Positions 34,679 to 44,862 of a DNA stretch of 64,000 bases are shown here, in pieces (positions within the stretch are counted from its first letter, which is position 1; every line of letters begins with the position of its first letter). The DNA comes from Thecaphora thlaspeos (Eukaryota > Basidiomycota > Ustilaginomycetes > Urocystidales > Glomosporiaceae). A program made the translations under genes and the position numbers. The stretch is from the NCBI GenBank assembly GCA_900291925.1, contig UWYS01000019.1, positions 248,001 to 312,000 of the forward strand. Direction: 5' to 3'. The notes under the pieces are model-generated. The model was not told where the DNA came from and ran no database searches. It saw nothing but the letters and a program-made list of their open reading frames with translations.

Positions 34679-37642
34679 TCACCCACGAACCCACCTCTCG
34701 AGCTCCTTGTCCATCGCCATACCTCTTCTCGTCTTCCGCCTCGCCGTTCCACTTTGGTCCTCATCGTCGAACTCGTCGTCTTCCCTTGGCTCCTCCTTGA
34801 GGTTCTTGAAATCCTCGTTGGTGAGCTTGAGCGTGACGCCCTTCTGCTCGGCCGCCGAAGCGCCCACACCCTGTTGGAGCCACCTCTTCTCTTCGTACCT
34901 CTTTTCGCGATCCGGCTTGAACCGCGCCACATCGGCACGACAGTCCTTCCACATCGACAGCTTAGCTTCGCTCGGACGCTGCTCTCCATCGACGTAGTTG
35001 GGCATGATGGCGTTCGAAAGCGCTACGTGCAGCTCTTCTAGCATCTTGGTCGTCGTCTTGCTGTCGGTTCCCTTTGGTTCGGGCGTCGGGGACGAGGACG
35101 AGGGTTTGGGGTGGTAGAGTTCGACGATCTGCGGGAGTGGCAGGTAGGCATGGATCATGTCGAGACATTTGCGCGTGCGCGCAGCCTGATGGCTCTGCTT
35201 TGACGGACGGTTGCACGTCATCAGCAGTCGCTGTAGGATCTGCGACGTCAGGTCGTACCACAGCGGCGAATGCGGGTCAGCGTCGCCTCCTGCCGAGCTG
35301 TGGGGATGCGAATCCGTTTCGCGGACCTTGCGGTCAGCGACGCAGAGGCGGAACGTTTCCTCGGCCAATAGCCAGGGGTCGTACGGTCTGGCGCTGCCGT
35401 CGGAGGAGCTACGTTCGATCGCCAGCCTGGACAGTCCTCCCACCTCAGCGCCCTCCATCGAGCCAAATGAGATCGTCCTGAGCGCGCGCGCGTACGTCTC
35501 GTCGGTGTGGAGGTTGTGCGGCGGCCGTCGACCCAGCCTCAGCAGCAGCACGACGCCCATCGGATCCGGCGCGAACCCGAGCGTGATGATGGCCGACATG
35601 ACGTTACGCGTCGGCAGCAGCGGTCCCATCGGCCAGCCGTTCTCGATGCGGCGCGGCAGGCTGAGGGCGAGGATCTGATTGAAGTAGTCGATGCCCGTCT
35701 TCCACGTCGACGGGTAGGCAAACGCGCGCAGCACCGTCTCGACCAGGTGTGGATCGGTCAGTTCCGTCACGGGCTGCGGCGGCGGTGCGGAAGCGCTCGG
35801 CAGCAACGCGATGTCTCTGGCCTCCGAGTCGAGCTGCAGCAGGCCCGAGTCGTCGTTGCTCGTGATGCCGAAGCACTTGAGCATCACGCGCTTCATCAGC
35901 TTCTGCTCCTTCGGCTGCGTCCGGATCAACTTGTTGAAGAGCAGCACGATGGCGCGCTCCTCGGGGAAGATCCGAGCATGTTCACGCTCCAGAGTGTCGT
36001 CCTCAGCGCTGTCGTGCGCAGGCGATGATGCTGATGATGATAATGGCGACGTTGATGCGGCTGATCTTGATGCCGATGCCTCGGTCGTTGTCAGGCCATC
36101 CTCCTCGACCAACAGACTGTCGACCGCAGAGGAAGTCGAGGGCGTGGAGGTCTTGTCCGCATCTGAGGGGAGCTGCTGCTCTTCCCGCAGGCTAGCGCGC
36201 TGGCCGACGGTACGGTTATGCGGCGATCGCTCCGACTTGGCAAGCGTTCGGTCGATCGCAGCCTCCCAGCGCTCCCAGATCGTCTCGACCTGTCGGAAGC
36301 GCTCGTAGCCCTCGGCGGCCGCCTCGCCAGACTCGCCCTCGTTGTTGTGCACCTTCGGGATGCCTGACAACATCTCGGTGAAAGTCACCCTGTCGGCGAT
36401 CGGCTCGACGCTATACATGCGGTCGGTGTGCGTCTTCCTGGGCGTCTTGCCGACGGAGCAGATGATGTCAAACAAGCGCCACGCCTCTTCTCTCCGTCCG
36501 GCGATGAGGAGGATGCGGAGATAGACGTTGGCCGCCATCACCAAGAGGTTGGGGTGCTCGCGAATCTCCAGGATAACGCCCTGCTTGGAGAGAATGCGGA
36601 GGCGGGTGGTGTCGCTGCCCGAGTGTTTACGCATCTCACGCATCATGTCGTCCTTGGTCTGCGGGCGCTTGACGGGTACTGGGTGGGGCGGGTAGTGGTC
36701 GGGGAAGGCCGCCCGCCACAGCACCTCGAGCTCAGCGAATAGCATGTCGGCCCTCGCGATCGACTTGCCCACCGCCTTAAACGGAGGTTTGACCGGATCC
36801 GACTGAGCTTTGGCGGCGGCCGAAGAGAGCTCCTTCGAGACCAGACCGTTGAAGAGGGCCGTGTAGGCCGACGCGCCGGGGGCGATGCCGACTTTTTTCA
36901 TGTCGTTGAACAGGCGAAGAGCCGTCTCGAACTCGCCGGTTCGCGACGACATGATGATGAGCGTGACCCAGGGCGCGCGGATACGCGAGGTGTTGATGCA
37001 GGCCTGGTCGTAGTCGTCGAACTTTGGGTCGCGGCCGCGCAGCAGGACGCGCAGCAGCTTCATCTCTTTCCGCAGCTTGGCCTCGAGGCTAGCGATCAGA
37101 TCTCGCCGCTCGTCGCGCGGAATCGTCTTGATCCGATCGTTGTGCCGCTTGAATTCATCGGTGAGGTTCCTGGTCCGCTGGCGGAAGCTGCGCTCGGGCG
37201 AAAAGGGCGTCGGCTCGTATTCCTTGCCCGCCGCCTTGCCTGCTGATCTGGCCTCGTGCGTCAGACGCCTTTCGATCTTGGCAAGCTTCTTGAGCTTACG
37301 CAGCTGTTTGCCGATGGGGAGGTCAGTGTTGGCCGAGTCGTCCTTCTTCTCCAAGTCCCACTTGATCTCGAGGCGGCGCTTGGCGTTCTGGGCATTGTTG
37401 TAGTTCGTCAAGATGTTCTTCCTCGCGTTGAAGGTGCGATACTTGGCCTTGACTTTCATGTCGTCAGCCCGGGTAAAGAGGGTGGCCGTGTGGGATGCGG
37501 ATACCGCCGAGGGGACACAGCCGCTGGCGGCGTATATGGCTGGCGCCAGGAAGGCCAGAGGTTGGTGACCGGTGGCGGCTGGACGCAAGGCCGGTCGCCC
37601 GATGCCACCGAGCCTGTTGCTCGTGAGGTACCTGTAAGCCAT
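34679..37642 (-). CDS. Mitochondrial pentatricopeptide-repeat (PPR) protein
   Basis: Single exon of 987 residues from the ATG at 37642, ending in TGA; the open frame extends further upstream, but the ATG is the natural start. The first ~60 residues are Arg/Ala/Leu-rich without acids, a mitochondrial presequence. About residues 215-265 contain a clear PPR hairpin (GEFETALRLFNDMKKVGI then ASAYTALFNGL), and further degenerate helical repeats follow (for example near 410-450 and 700-740). A Ser-rich disordered insert lies in the middle. Such proteins bind organellar RNA and aid its stability, processing or translation. Which RNA cannot be read from the sequence. It faces the complex I gene NDUFA8 across a short divergent region, which suggests shared mitochondrial regulation. 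Confidence 0.82.
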   Translation of the reverse strand: MAYRYLTSNRLGGIGRPALRPAATGHQPLAFLAPAIYAASGCVPSAVSASHTATLFTRADDMKVKAKYRTFNARKNILTNYNNAQNAKRRLEIKWDLEKKDDSANTDLPIGKQLRKLKKLAKIERRLTHEARSAGKAAGKEYEPTPFSPERSFRQRTRNLTDEFKRHNDRIKTIPRDERRDLIASLEAKLRKEMKLLRVLLRGRDPKFDDYDQACINTSRIRAPWVTLIIMSSRTGEFETALRLFNDMKKVGIAPGASAYTALFNGLVSKELSSAAAKAQSDPVKPPFKAVGKSIARADMLFAELEVLWRAAFPDHYPPHPVPVKRPQTKDDMMREMRKHSGSDTTRLRILSKQGVILEIREHPNLLVMAANVYLRILLIAGRREEAWRLFDIICSVGKTPRKTHTDRMYSVEPIADRVTFTEMLSGIPKVHNNEGESGEAAAEGYERFRQVETIWERWEAAIDRTLAKSERSPHNRTVGQRASLREEQQLPSDADKTSTPSTSSAVDSLLVEEDGLTTTEASASRSAASTSPLSSSASSPAHDSAEDDTLEREHARIFPEERAIVLLFNKLIRTQPKEQKLMKRVMLKCFGITSNDDSGLLQLDSEARDIALLPSASAPPPQPVTELTDPHLVETVLRAFAYPSTWKTGIDYFNQILALSLPRRIENGWPMGPLLPTRNVMSAIITLGFAPDPMGVVLLLRLGRRPPHNLHTDETYARALRTISFGSMEGAEVGGLSRLAIERSSSDGSARPYDPWLLAEETFRLCVADRKVRETDSHPHSSAGGDADPHSPLWYDLTSQILQRLLMTCNRPSKQSHQAARTRKCLDMIHAYLPLPQIVELYHPKPSSSSPTPEPKGTDSKTTTKMLEELHVALSNAIMPNYVDGEQRPSEAKLSMWKDCRADVARFKPDREKRYEEKRWLQQGVGASAAEQKGVTLKLTNEDFKNLKEEPREDDEFDDEDQSGTARRKTRRGMAMDKELERWVRG

Positions 37643-38220
37643 GGAGCGGGCGGGCGAGCGGGCGGGCCGGGGTGAGTAGAGGTAGGAGGGTGTCCGAGTG
37701 CAATGGCGAGAAGGAGTCGATGAGGTGAGGTGCTGGGTAGTGACGGAGGGATGCGTAGGGGAGGGGAAGCAAAAAGAAGAGCTGACCACGAGGGTCCGCA
37801 AGAGGGGCGGGCCAGCTGGCGGAGGCAGGGAGGCGAGAAAAATCGAAAGCCCAACATACACACCAGAGTGAAGGGCTCTCTGCGCGAGTCGGCCGGCTAG
37901 TGGCCTCCGTGAGCGTGATCGAGTGTGGCCGGCCCCGAGGCTTGGAGATTCCTGGCCGCCCGCCGCTCGCCGCTCGCCGCCCCGCTGGCCCTGAGCCTGG
38001 CCCGATCCCGCCTGCCTGCCCGCTTGCTCACTCTCGCCCGCCGTCAACCTGGACCTTGCGGATGTTCGTTGCTTGACCCAGCGCGCCCTGCTTTACCGCC
38101 TCCGGACCGATCCCAACAAGCGACGCCCGCCACTCCCCGCCACTCCCGCACCGCGTCTTTCGACCCTCTCGCCCCCGTACCACCGTTCTCGGCTCCTCCG
38201 ATCCGACGCAGCAGCACAAG
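37643..38220. promoter_or_regulatory. Bidirectional promoter of two mitochondrial genes
   Basis: 578 bases separate the start codons of the PPR gene (-) and NDUFA8 (+). Both products are mitochondrial, so this is a natural candidate for a shared promoter. The sequence is GC-rich with repeated CCGCCGCTCGC-like blocks near 37960-37985. I cannot assign a specific factor site. Confidence 0.55.
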
Positions 38221-39152
38221 ATGGCGACCCATCGCGACGCTAACTCGCCCTCGATCCCCTACGTCGACCCGGCGCCCTTCCCCACGGGCATCCCCAAGGT
38301 CGAAGAAGTCGGCACCACCTCGGCGCCCCTCAAGAGCGCCAGCTTCTTCATCGGCGAGTACTGCAGAGAGGTCAACGAGGACTTTATGCTCTGCAAGAAC
38401 GAGAGTCGCGACCCCAAGCACTGTCTCCAGGAGGGGAGGCGCGTGACCCGCTGTGCACAGGACCTGTAAGTAGCCGCAGCGCTATGAGCGACGGGCGTTG
38501 AAGGCCGACGATGAGGGCGAGCCGGGGCAGCGAGAGGAGTTCGAGGGCTGGCATCCTTTCAAGCCTCTCTCGCTGGCTCGTGCGCGGCCTGGGGCATCGG
38601 CTGATCCCGAGACTGACCGACTCAAACCTCGGCGTCCGCCAACCCCCCTCCTTGGTCACCCTGCAGGATCCGAAAGCTGAGCGAAAACTGCGGAAAGCAG
38701 TGGGAGGAGCACTGGCAATGTCTCGAGAAGCACAACCAAGTGAGTCGGGCCCAACTCGATTTCGCTTTCCTTGCCCGGACTAGGAGCTATCACCTCGATA
38801 GGCTGCCGGCGGATGCTCATCCCGAGTGTCTTGACTTTCGCACTAACAATTTCTCCGGTTCTGCTTGTTGCTTCTTGTTGCTCCGTCCAGGCATTCTACA
38901 TGTGCCGCAAGCCGGAAAGGACATTGAACCAGTGCGTGTTCGAGAAGCTGGTGAGCAGCCCGTCCCCGTCCCCATCCCCCGTTCCCAAACAGGTCATGGT
39001 CGGAAAGTTGTACCGAGCTGAATGTCTGCCCTCAACGTGCTACCCTCATTCCCCCCTCGCAGAAACTGGCCAAGAACATCCCCGGCTCGCCAGAGGGTCA
39101 AGCGCAGGTGCACGAGAAGACAAACCCCGTCTACAAGGGCGTTCAGAGGTAG
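38221..39152 (+). CDS. NDUFA8: NADH:ubiquinone oxidoreductase subunit NDUFA8 (PGIV)
   Basis: Four exons: 38221-38465, 38667-38739, 38891-38950 and 39063-39152. They give 155 residues ending in TAG. Four twin-cysteine halves with C-x9-C spacing are present (starting CREVN, CLQEG, CGKQW and CRKPE), forming two CHCH domains, the mark of this subunit. They are oxidised by the Mia40 system in the intermembrane space. The protein is an accessory subunit of respiratory complex I, so the organism has a proton-pumping complex I. The final residues (VHEKTNPVYKGVQR) match where family members normally end, so TAG acts as a real stop here. Confidence 0.93.
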
Positions 39153-39520
39153 ACTGTGTCCGAGTAGTCGAACGGACAAGAGTGTGGATGCAGTAGCAGT
39201 CAAGTGCAGGAAGACCGGATGGCAAGGTCAATGTCGGATCTTGTGGAAGGCCTCCTGTCGTTGCAAAGAAACAGAGCTGCTAGAAGTTCGTTGGGGCGGG
39301 CTGGGCTGAGAGTTGAGAGGCTGGCTCGATCAGCAGATCGAACGATGCACGAAGGGAAGCTCTCGCCTGTCAGAGGGGAGCTTGACACTGCGTTGGACAG
39401 AGGTAAAGCTGAGCAGTGGTACAAGAGAGAGACGTGGATCGAGATCGAAGCGGGACAGCAGCTACGATGCCTGTGCGTCGTCTGACCTTTTCCTTTGTAA
39501 CAGATCCAATCTGGTCCGCA
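39153..39520. other. 3'-3' intergenic spacer
   Basis: Convergent spacer between NDUFA8 and U1-C. The NDUFA8 frame, after its TAG and a second TAG four codons later, stays open to a TGA at about 39483. I regard that as chance. Confidence 0.5.
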
Positions 39521-40597
39521 TCACCTGGGCCCGTATCCCGGAGTAGGCTGCCCGTACTGGCCCGGAGACGGACCCCTCTGCATCCTCGGGCTGCCAGCCC
39601 CATACCCTCCGTTGATGCCGGGGGGCGGAGCGCCATAGCCCGGCGGCGGGCCTCTCCGCTCGTAGCCTCCTGGCGGCCCTGCCGGCGAGCCGGGACCGAC
39701 TCCACCGCCTATCATCGGAGGCGGTGGGCCTCGCGGAGGGTAGCCACCTGCTCCACCGTTGCCGTAGGGTGATGCTGATGGTGGCGGGCCCGAGGACGGT
39801 GGCGGTCCGCGATTGAAGCCGCCCGGGGGTCCTCCGCCCATCCCTGGGGGCCCTCCGCGATCCGCGCCGCCGCCGGGAGGTCCATACCGGTTGTACCCTC
39901 CACCGCCTCCACCCATCCCTCCGTTGGGCGGGCCACCGCCTCCCATACCACCTGCTCTCGGCCCGTAGCCTGGCGAATGGGGAGCAGCATATGAGCGAGC
40001 AACATGAGACGACGAAGCCTTGGAGTCAGTAAAGGTCGTACAGCTCGTGGTCGGATCGCACGACATCGTGGCCGCAGGCGCGCAGACTCACCGCCAGGTC
40101 CGCCGCCAAGGCCGCTCATCGGCCCGCTGCCAAACGTCATCGATGCGCCAAAGCCGACGGCGCGTTCGAGCTCCTTTGGCCGCGGCAGCCCGCGCTCTTC
40201 GTATGCCTTGTTGATCGAGTCGATGATCGCTTGGACCTGGTCCGGCTCGAGGCTGGAGTAGTAGTCTTGCACATTCTGGATATGATTTCTACCGCTGTTG
40301 TGGGCCTTGCGCACTGTGGATTGATAAAATGGCAGGGAAAAGGTAGGGAGCGGGTCAGCTCTTGTCTACAGCTCTGACTCCTCTGCTGTGAGCTTAAACA
40401 GAGATGCTGACCCGAGATGGAGTCATGTGTTAGGAAGACATCGCAGTAGTCTGTGCGAAGTCGTCGGTGGTAGCGGGGAAGAGAGCGTCGTCGGCGTCGA
40501 CAGTCAGGCACGGACACTCAGCATATCTTACACATAGCAGGCGCTTCCGCTCAAGAGGTAGATGCCACTCACCGCAGTAGTGCTTTCCCTTGCCCAT
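39521..40597 (-). CDS. SNRPC: U1 small nuclear ribonucleoprotein C
   Basis: Four exons: 40597-40573, 40450-40412, 40313-40092 and 39969-39521. They give 244 residues ending in TGA. The N-terminus is the U1-C zinc finger: Cys8 and Cys11 (HYCDYCDVFLTHDS), then His residues in VRKAHNSGRNHIQN, followed by the DYYSSL helix. The conserved region is cut by three introns, and joining them restores the family sequence exactly. The rest is a Gly/Pro-rich tail with Tyr and Arg, normal for U1-C but here very long in Gly-Pro repeats. It stabilises pairing of U1 snRNA with the 5' splice site. The second intron's donor is GTCAGC rather than the usual GTGAGT. Confidence 0.93.
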
Positions 40598-41400
40598 CTT
40601 GGCGAGTCAAGCTGTCGCAGGCGAGCTGAAGTAGCTGCGTTGCAAGGTTTAGAGTCTTGGCTGGTGAGGAGCTCTTAGCCGTGACGTCGCTCTGTTTCGC
40701 TGTCTTTAGAGACCTTAGGGAGTGAAAGTGGTAGGCGAAGAGGATGGGAGTAGCCGTGGATCGTCGAGGTGAGTCGGAGGAGATGGACGCTGGAAGAGGT
40801 TGAGAAAGGAGCGTAGAGCCGTATCCCGAAAAAGGTGCCCGCGTCGGTTCCGCCCCTGGATGTTTCGCGCGTGAGCTCCCCTCGCCTGCCAACTCCACAT
40901 CAGGCTGGCGCAGGGCTGTTTTGGTGGGGGCCCGCTCACAGCTGAGCTCAAGTCAAGGGTCCAACGTCACGTCACGTTACGTCACGTTACGTCACGTTAC
41001 GTCACGTCACCTCAGCACACCGTCCGACATCCCTCCCTTTCCCACCTGCCACCACGCTCGCCCACTCTCGCTTCTACCATACCACAGCTGGTTCGACGCT
41101 GACTATTCTCTTCCGGGAACGTCCGCCCTTCGCAAACTCTATCTTCGATTCAAGCCCCGGCACAGCCGACTGTCGCCCGCGCCGCTCCTCGACAAGGACC
41201 TTGGCGAGTCTCCTTCGGATGCGGCCTGGCGTCGGGCTGATCGCCGTGAGTACCCTTCCTTTGACGGATCAATCGTTCGCCTTCAAGCAATCCCAGCGGA
41301 GGGTTTCTGATCTTTGGATAGGAAGTCCACGACGTGTCTTTCGACCCGGGCCGCGCCCTCTCTGCTGACTGGAAGCCGGCATCGCACATAGAGCATAGCC
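40598..41400. promoter_or_regulatory. Divergent promoter region, U1-C / PROPPIN
   Basis: About 800 bases between divergent starts. It contains a striking array of CRE-like sites at 40964-41009. The 41030-41400 part is pyrimidine-rich and may be the PROPPIN leader. A good donor-like GTGAGT at about 41247 hints at a leader intron. Confidence 0.55.
40964..41009. promoter_or_regulatory. Array of six CRE-like ACGTCA sites with 10-base period
   Basis: ACGTCA occurs at 40964, 40969, 40979, 40989, 40999 and 41004; the middle copies are spaced exactly one helical turn apart within a TTACGTCACG repeat. ACGTCA/TGACGT is the core recognised by CREB/ATF-type bZIP factors. It lies between the divergent U1-C and PROPPIN genes, so it could serve either. 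Confidence 0.7.
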
Positions 41401-44400
41401 ATGCACCTCCCTCGCCACACAATCGAGTCGCATGCCACCGTCCCCCTTTTCATCAACGCCGCCTTTTCTTTGTCCTCTACGACTGGTCCGCCGTCATCAT
41501 CTGCCTCGAAGTCCTCCCCCTTTCCCTCTTCGTCCAGCCATGCGACACATTATCACCACGCTGGACCCCAGCTCTCTGATCCGTCTTTGTTCGCTTGCGC
41601 GACCTCTTCGGGCTTCCTGATCGCACAATGCGAGCCGCTCAAGGTGGTAGCGCGCCGGAGCTGGCCCGCGGCGCAGGGTGGCCTCTCCCACGCCGTCCCC
41701 GTCGGGCACTCGTCGCTCCTCGTTCTGGTGGGTGGCGGCCGCATTCCGAGGTTCGCGCCGAACAAGGTGGTGCTGTGGGACGAGCGAGCAGAGTACGTTC
41801 CCGCCGAGCGCTCGAAGCGGTCGTCCGGTAAACAGAGGGCATCGTCCGACCCCGCGGGACGAAGGCGAGCTGGCGCCGATGACGACGACAATATCACACT
41901 CTCCCGCCACGCATCGACCGTCTTTTCCGCCGGCTCCAAGTTCGACAGCGTCGTGCACACGCTGGATTTCGGTCATCAGCGGTACCAGGCCGACACGCAG
42001 CTGCCGCAGAGTAGCGACGACCATATGTCACCGGACGATGACTGGGACCGCGCGGCGTCAGCCTCGCTGCCGGACAGCTTGCGCTTCTCTCGCACCTCTC
42101 TGGTCGGCGCGCCGGACGATCTCAACGACGTCGATGCCAGGTCCATATCTCCTTCAAGCGCCTCGGCGTCTGTGCCGACCGGATGGCTCGACTTAATCGG
42201 CCAGCCCGGCGCGACGGCTATCTCTGCAACGATGGAGGCCAGCTTGGGAGCGAGCTCGATAGGCATAGGACGGCTTCAAGACGACTTTGCGGAGGTGGAG
42301 CTCAGTTCTGAGCTCGAGAGCAGCGTGTACAGCAGCCGCAGCCCGAGCCAACATCCAATGCAGGCCTCGTCGGCGTCGATCATGGCGAGTTCCGCCGATC
42401 TCGACGACCCGTTTGCTCTCGACGAGCCTCGATCAAATCCACCATCGCCACCTCCACCAGTGGCCTTGCCTGCAGCTGACGCACGGCCACATGATCATGC
42501 TTCGTCGACCCAAGGTGTTGCAGCTTTTACCGACACAGCACCGTTGAGCACTCATCACCACGATTCGCTGTCGTCGTTGCATCAGAGCGTACACACGCCG
42601 CAGGATGACGGGGTCGGTGGCCCGGGATCCCCTTCGCCCAAGGTCAGGGCGCCGGTCAAAGGCCGCGAAGTGGCGGAGCTCGAGTTTGGGGAACTGGTAC
42701 GCGGTATCCGTGTGGCAACCGTCGCCGGCTCAGCAGCAACAGCATCGCAAGCGGGCGACGGTCGGCAACATGACGGCGCCGCATCCACCATCCTTGTTGT
42801 GCTGCTCTCCTCGAAAGCCGTCATCTTTGAGCTGTTGCACAAGCCGAACGGCTGCCAAGGGCCCAGTTGCGGCTGGACAATCGCGAAACGAGCCGCGGTC
42901 GACACCTATAAGAACGTTCACGGTCTCGGTGCGGTGGCGCCTCTGTCGCCTTCGCCTGCTGTAGTCGTCGCCGTCCCGGGAAGGCAGAAGGGGCACGTTC
43001 AGATTGTCCACCTTCGCACCGGCCCTGGCAGAGATGCTCCTGCTGCGACAGTTGCTCCCAGCAGGTCCACCGGCAACGGTGGGATGGCAGGAAGGCACGC
43101 GAACGGTGCGTCTACTATCATTGTCGCGCACGAGTCGTCCATCGCCGCCCTCGCCCTGAGCCCATGCGGGAAGCTGCTGGCCACCGCGTCCAGCAAGGGC
43201 ACCCTGCTGCGGATCTGGTCGAGCGTCACCGGGACAAAGTCAGACGGTCGCTTCACAGCGTCGTCTTCGTCTCCGTCGCAGCAGCAGCAAGGATCCAAGT
43301 CGGCCTCCGCCTCGGCCGCCGGGCGCACGGGTTTCGGCGCAACGCTAGTGCGCGAGCTGCGGAGGGGCACCGACCCGGCCCGCATCCTAGGCATGGCCTT
43401 CGCACCCGACGGTTCGGCCATCGCTGCTGCCAGCGACAAAGGCACGGTTCACGTCTTTCAGCTTATGGAATCGGCGGGCAGCCCCGCACGCTCTCCGCAC
43501 CCTTCCTCGCCATCTCTTTCCTCGCCATCGCTGTCATCTCCTCGGACCAACAGCGCCGACAGCAGCAAGGTGGCGGCAATGGGTGGAGCAGGAGGGCGTA
43601 CATCCGGCACCGCCTTTGGTAGTACCGCCTACAAGTACCTGCCCAGCAGCCTCGGTCAGCTGGCCAACCACATTCCCGCATCCATGCTGCCGCAGTACTT
43701 CAAGTCAGAGTGGAGCGGCGCCCAATTCCGCGTACCGCTCAAGACGTTTGGCGCCGACAGCAGGGCGCCTCTGTCGACCAACGCCTTCTTTGGAGGCGGA
43801 GGAGCTAGGTCCAGCGATGCGGGAAGTGACAGCGATGATGATGCCGAGGGAAAGCGGATGGGTGGCAGCAGCCGGCGTAGGGAGGCGGTAAGGAACCTGG
43901 GCACCGAAAAGTCGACCGACGGAGCATGGGCAGCGATGAAGGGGCGTCTGGAGGATATCCGCAAGGGCGAGCCCGGCGTGGACGAGAAGGTCTTTCTCTG
44001 CTGGGTCACACTACCCGAAGACGACAATTCGGAGGCAACGGGCAGTGGGACAGCGGCGGCGACGCCGTCAAATGCGTCCAGCAATTCTGGCAGAGCTCGA
44101 CGGGAAACGGCGAGGGGCACGGTTGGTGCCGCCGCCGCTGGCGCCTCTGCCCCTTCTGCCGCCGAAGTCGTCAACCGCGATCGCTTCCGTCTGATTATCC
44201 TGACCACGTCGGGCGCATGGTACAAAGTAGCGCTACAGCGCGAAGGGGCCGAGGGCCGCTTGAAAAGGGATCGAAGCGGCGGCCGACACGACAGCGACGG
44301 TGGCGATACAGGAAGCTCGATGGTCCTCGATATGTACCGCGAGGATCTCTCTGCGAGCAAGACGAAAGCAAGAGGCGGAGGCGGTGGTGCCGTCACGGGT

Positions 44401-44496
44401 GACAAAGGCCGGGCCAAGGGCGAGAAGGATGCACTGAGGTGCGAGTTGGAGGAGTACAGGCGCTTCGGCGACAGCGTCGACGGCTGGGAGTTCTGA
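41401..44496 (+). CDS. Oversized PROPPIN (Atg18/WIPI-family) beta-propeller protein
   Basis: Single exon, 1,031 residues, TGA stop. The first blade is recognisable (SLFACATSSGFLIAQCEPLK) and so is the later pair of blades (IAALALSPCGKLLATASSKG; MAFAPDGSAIAAASDKG). Between them lies the phosphoinositide-binding motif as LRRG (residues 653-656) in place of the usual FRRG. Very large Ser-rich, acidic insertions separate the blades, making the protein about twice normal size. By family it binds PI3P or PI(3,5)P2 on autophagic or vacuolar membranes; the DKGTVHVFQL stretch resembles the Hsv2/WIPI3-4 branch. An insertion-rich fungal PROPPIN is not unprecedented, but this size is notable. The start at 41401 is the first in-frame ATG before blade 1. 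Confidence 0.85.
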   Translation: MHLPRHTIESHATVPLFINAAFSLSSTTGPPSSSASKSSPFPSSSSHATHYHHAGPQLSDPSLFACATSSGFLIAQCEPLKVVARRSWPAAQGGLSHAVPVGHSSLLVLVGGGRIPRFAPNKVVLWDERAEYVPAERSKRSSGKQRASSDPAGRRRAGADDDDNITLSRHASTVFSAGSKFDSVVHTLDFGHQRYQADTQLPQSSDDHMSPDDDWDRAASASLPDSLRFSRTSLVGAPDDLNDVDARSISPSSASASVPTGWLDLIGQPGATAISATMEASLGASSIGIGRLQDDFAEVELSSELESSVYSSRSPSQHPMQASSASIMASSADLDDPFALDEPRSNPPSPPPPVALPAADARPHDHASSTQGVAAFTDTAPLSTHHHDSLSSLHQSVHTPQDDGVGGPGSPSPKVRAPVKGREVAELEFGELVRGIRVATVAGSAATASQAGDGRQHDGAASTILVVLLSSKAVIFELLHKPNGCQGPSCGWTIAKRAAVDTYKNVHGLGAVAPLSPSPAVVVAVPGRQKGHVQIVHLRTGPGRDAPAATVAPSRSTGNGGMAGRHANGASTIIVAHESSIAALALSPCGKLLATASSKGTLLRIWSSVTGTKSDGRFTASSSSPSQQQQGSKSASASAAGRTGFGATLVRELRRGTDPARILGMAFAPDGSAIAAASDKGTVHVFQLMESAGSPARSPHPSSPSLSSPSLSSPRTNSADSSKVAAMGGAGGRTSGTAFGSTAYKYLPSSLGQLANHIPASMLPQYFKSEWSGAQFRVPLKTFGADSRAPLSTNAFFGGGGARSSDAGSDSDDDAEGKRMGGSSRRREAVRNLGTEKSTDGAWAAMKGRLEDIRKGEPGVDEKVFLCWVTLPEDDNSEATGSGTAAATPSNASSNSGRARRETARGTVGAAAAGASAPSAAEVVNRDRFRLIILTTSGAWYKVALQREGAEGRLKRDRSGGRHDSDGGDTGSSMVLDMYREDLSASKTKARGGGGGAVTGDKGRAKGEKDALRCELEEYRRFGDSVDGWEF

Positions 44497-44862
44497 GGCG
44501 CAGTCCGTCCGGCTGACGAGCACGGGGTCGGCGACGGCAGCAGCAGAGGCGAGAGCAGAGCGAGTCGCCGAGCCATGCTCGCTGCTCTGTTGGTGGTCGA
44601 GACCTACGCTTCTCGTGGAAGACAGTGCAAGCGCACGCATGACCTCGAATCTGCAGCGACCTTTGATACTGTGCTATTTCTTGGCTCATTACCACCATCA
44701 TCATTCGATACCTGTCGACGCCGCATTTCCGCTCGGGCTTGCAATGTACATCTCTGATCTCTGTCCCCTCTCGATTGCTGACCTCCAGGCGCGGCTGCGA
44801 ACTCTTATTTAGATAAGTGATAGGTGTGGAAATTGAGCAGGTATGCTCGCACGCGCTTCGAC
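44497..44862. other. 3'-3' intergenic spacer
   Basis: Convergent spacer between the PROPPIN and HAAO genes; presumed 3' untranslated regions. No other signal seen. Confidence 0.5.

Noticed and set aside
39150..39485. C-terminal extension of NDUFA8 past TAG
   Set aside because: The frame stays open for about 110 codons, but nothing resembles the family beyond the usual end, and a second TAG occurs four codons later.
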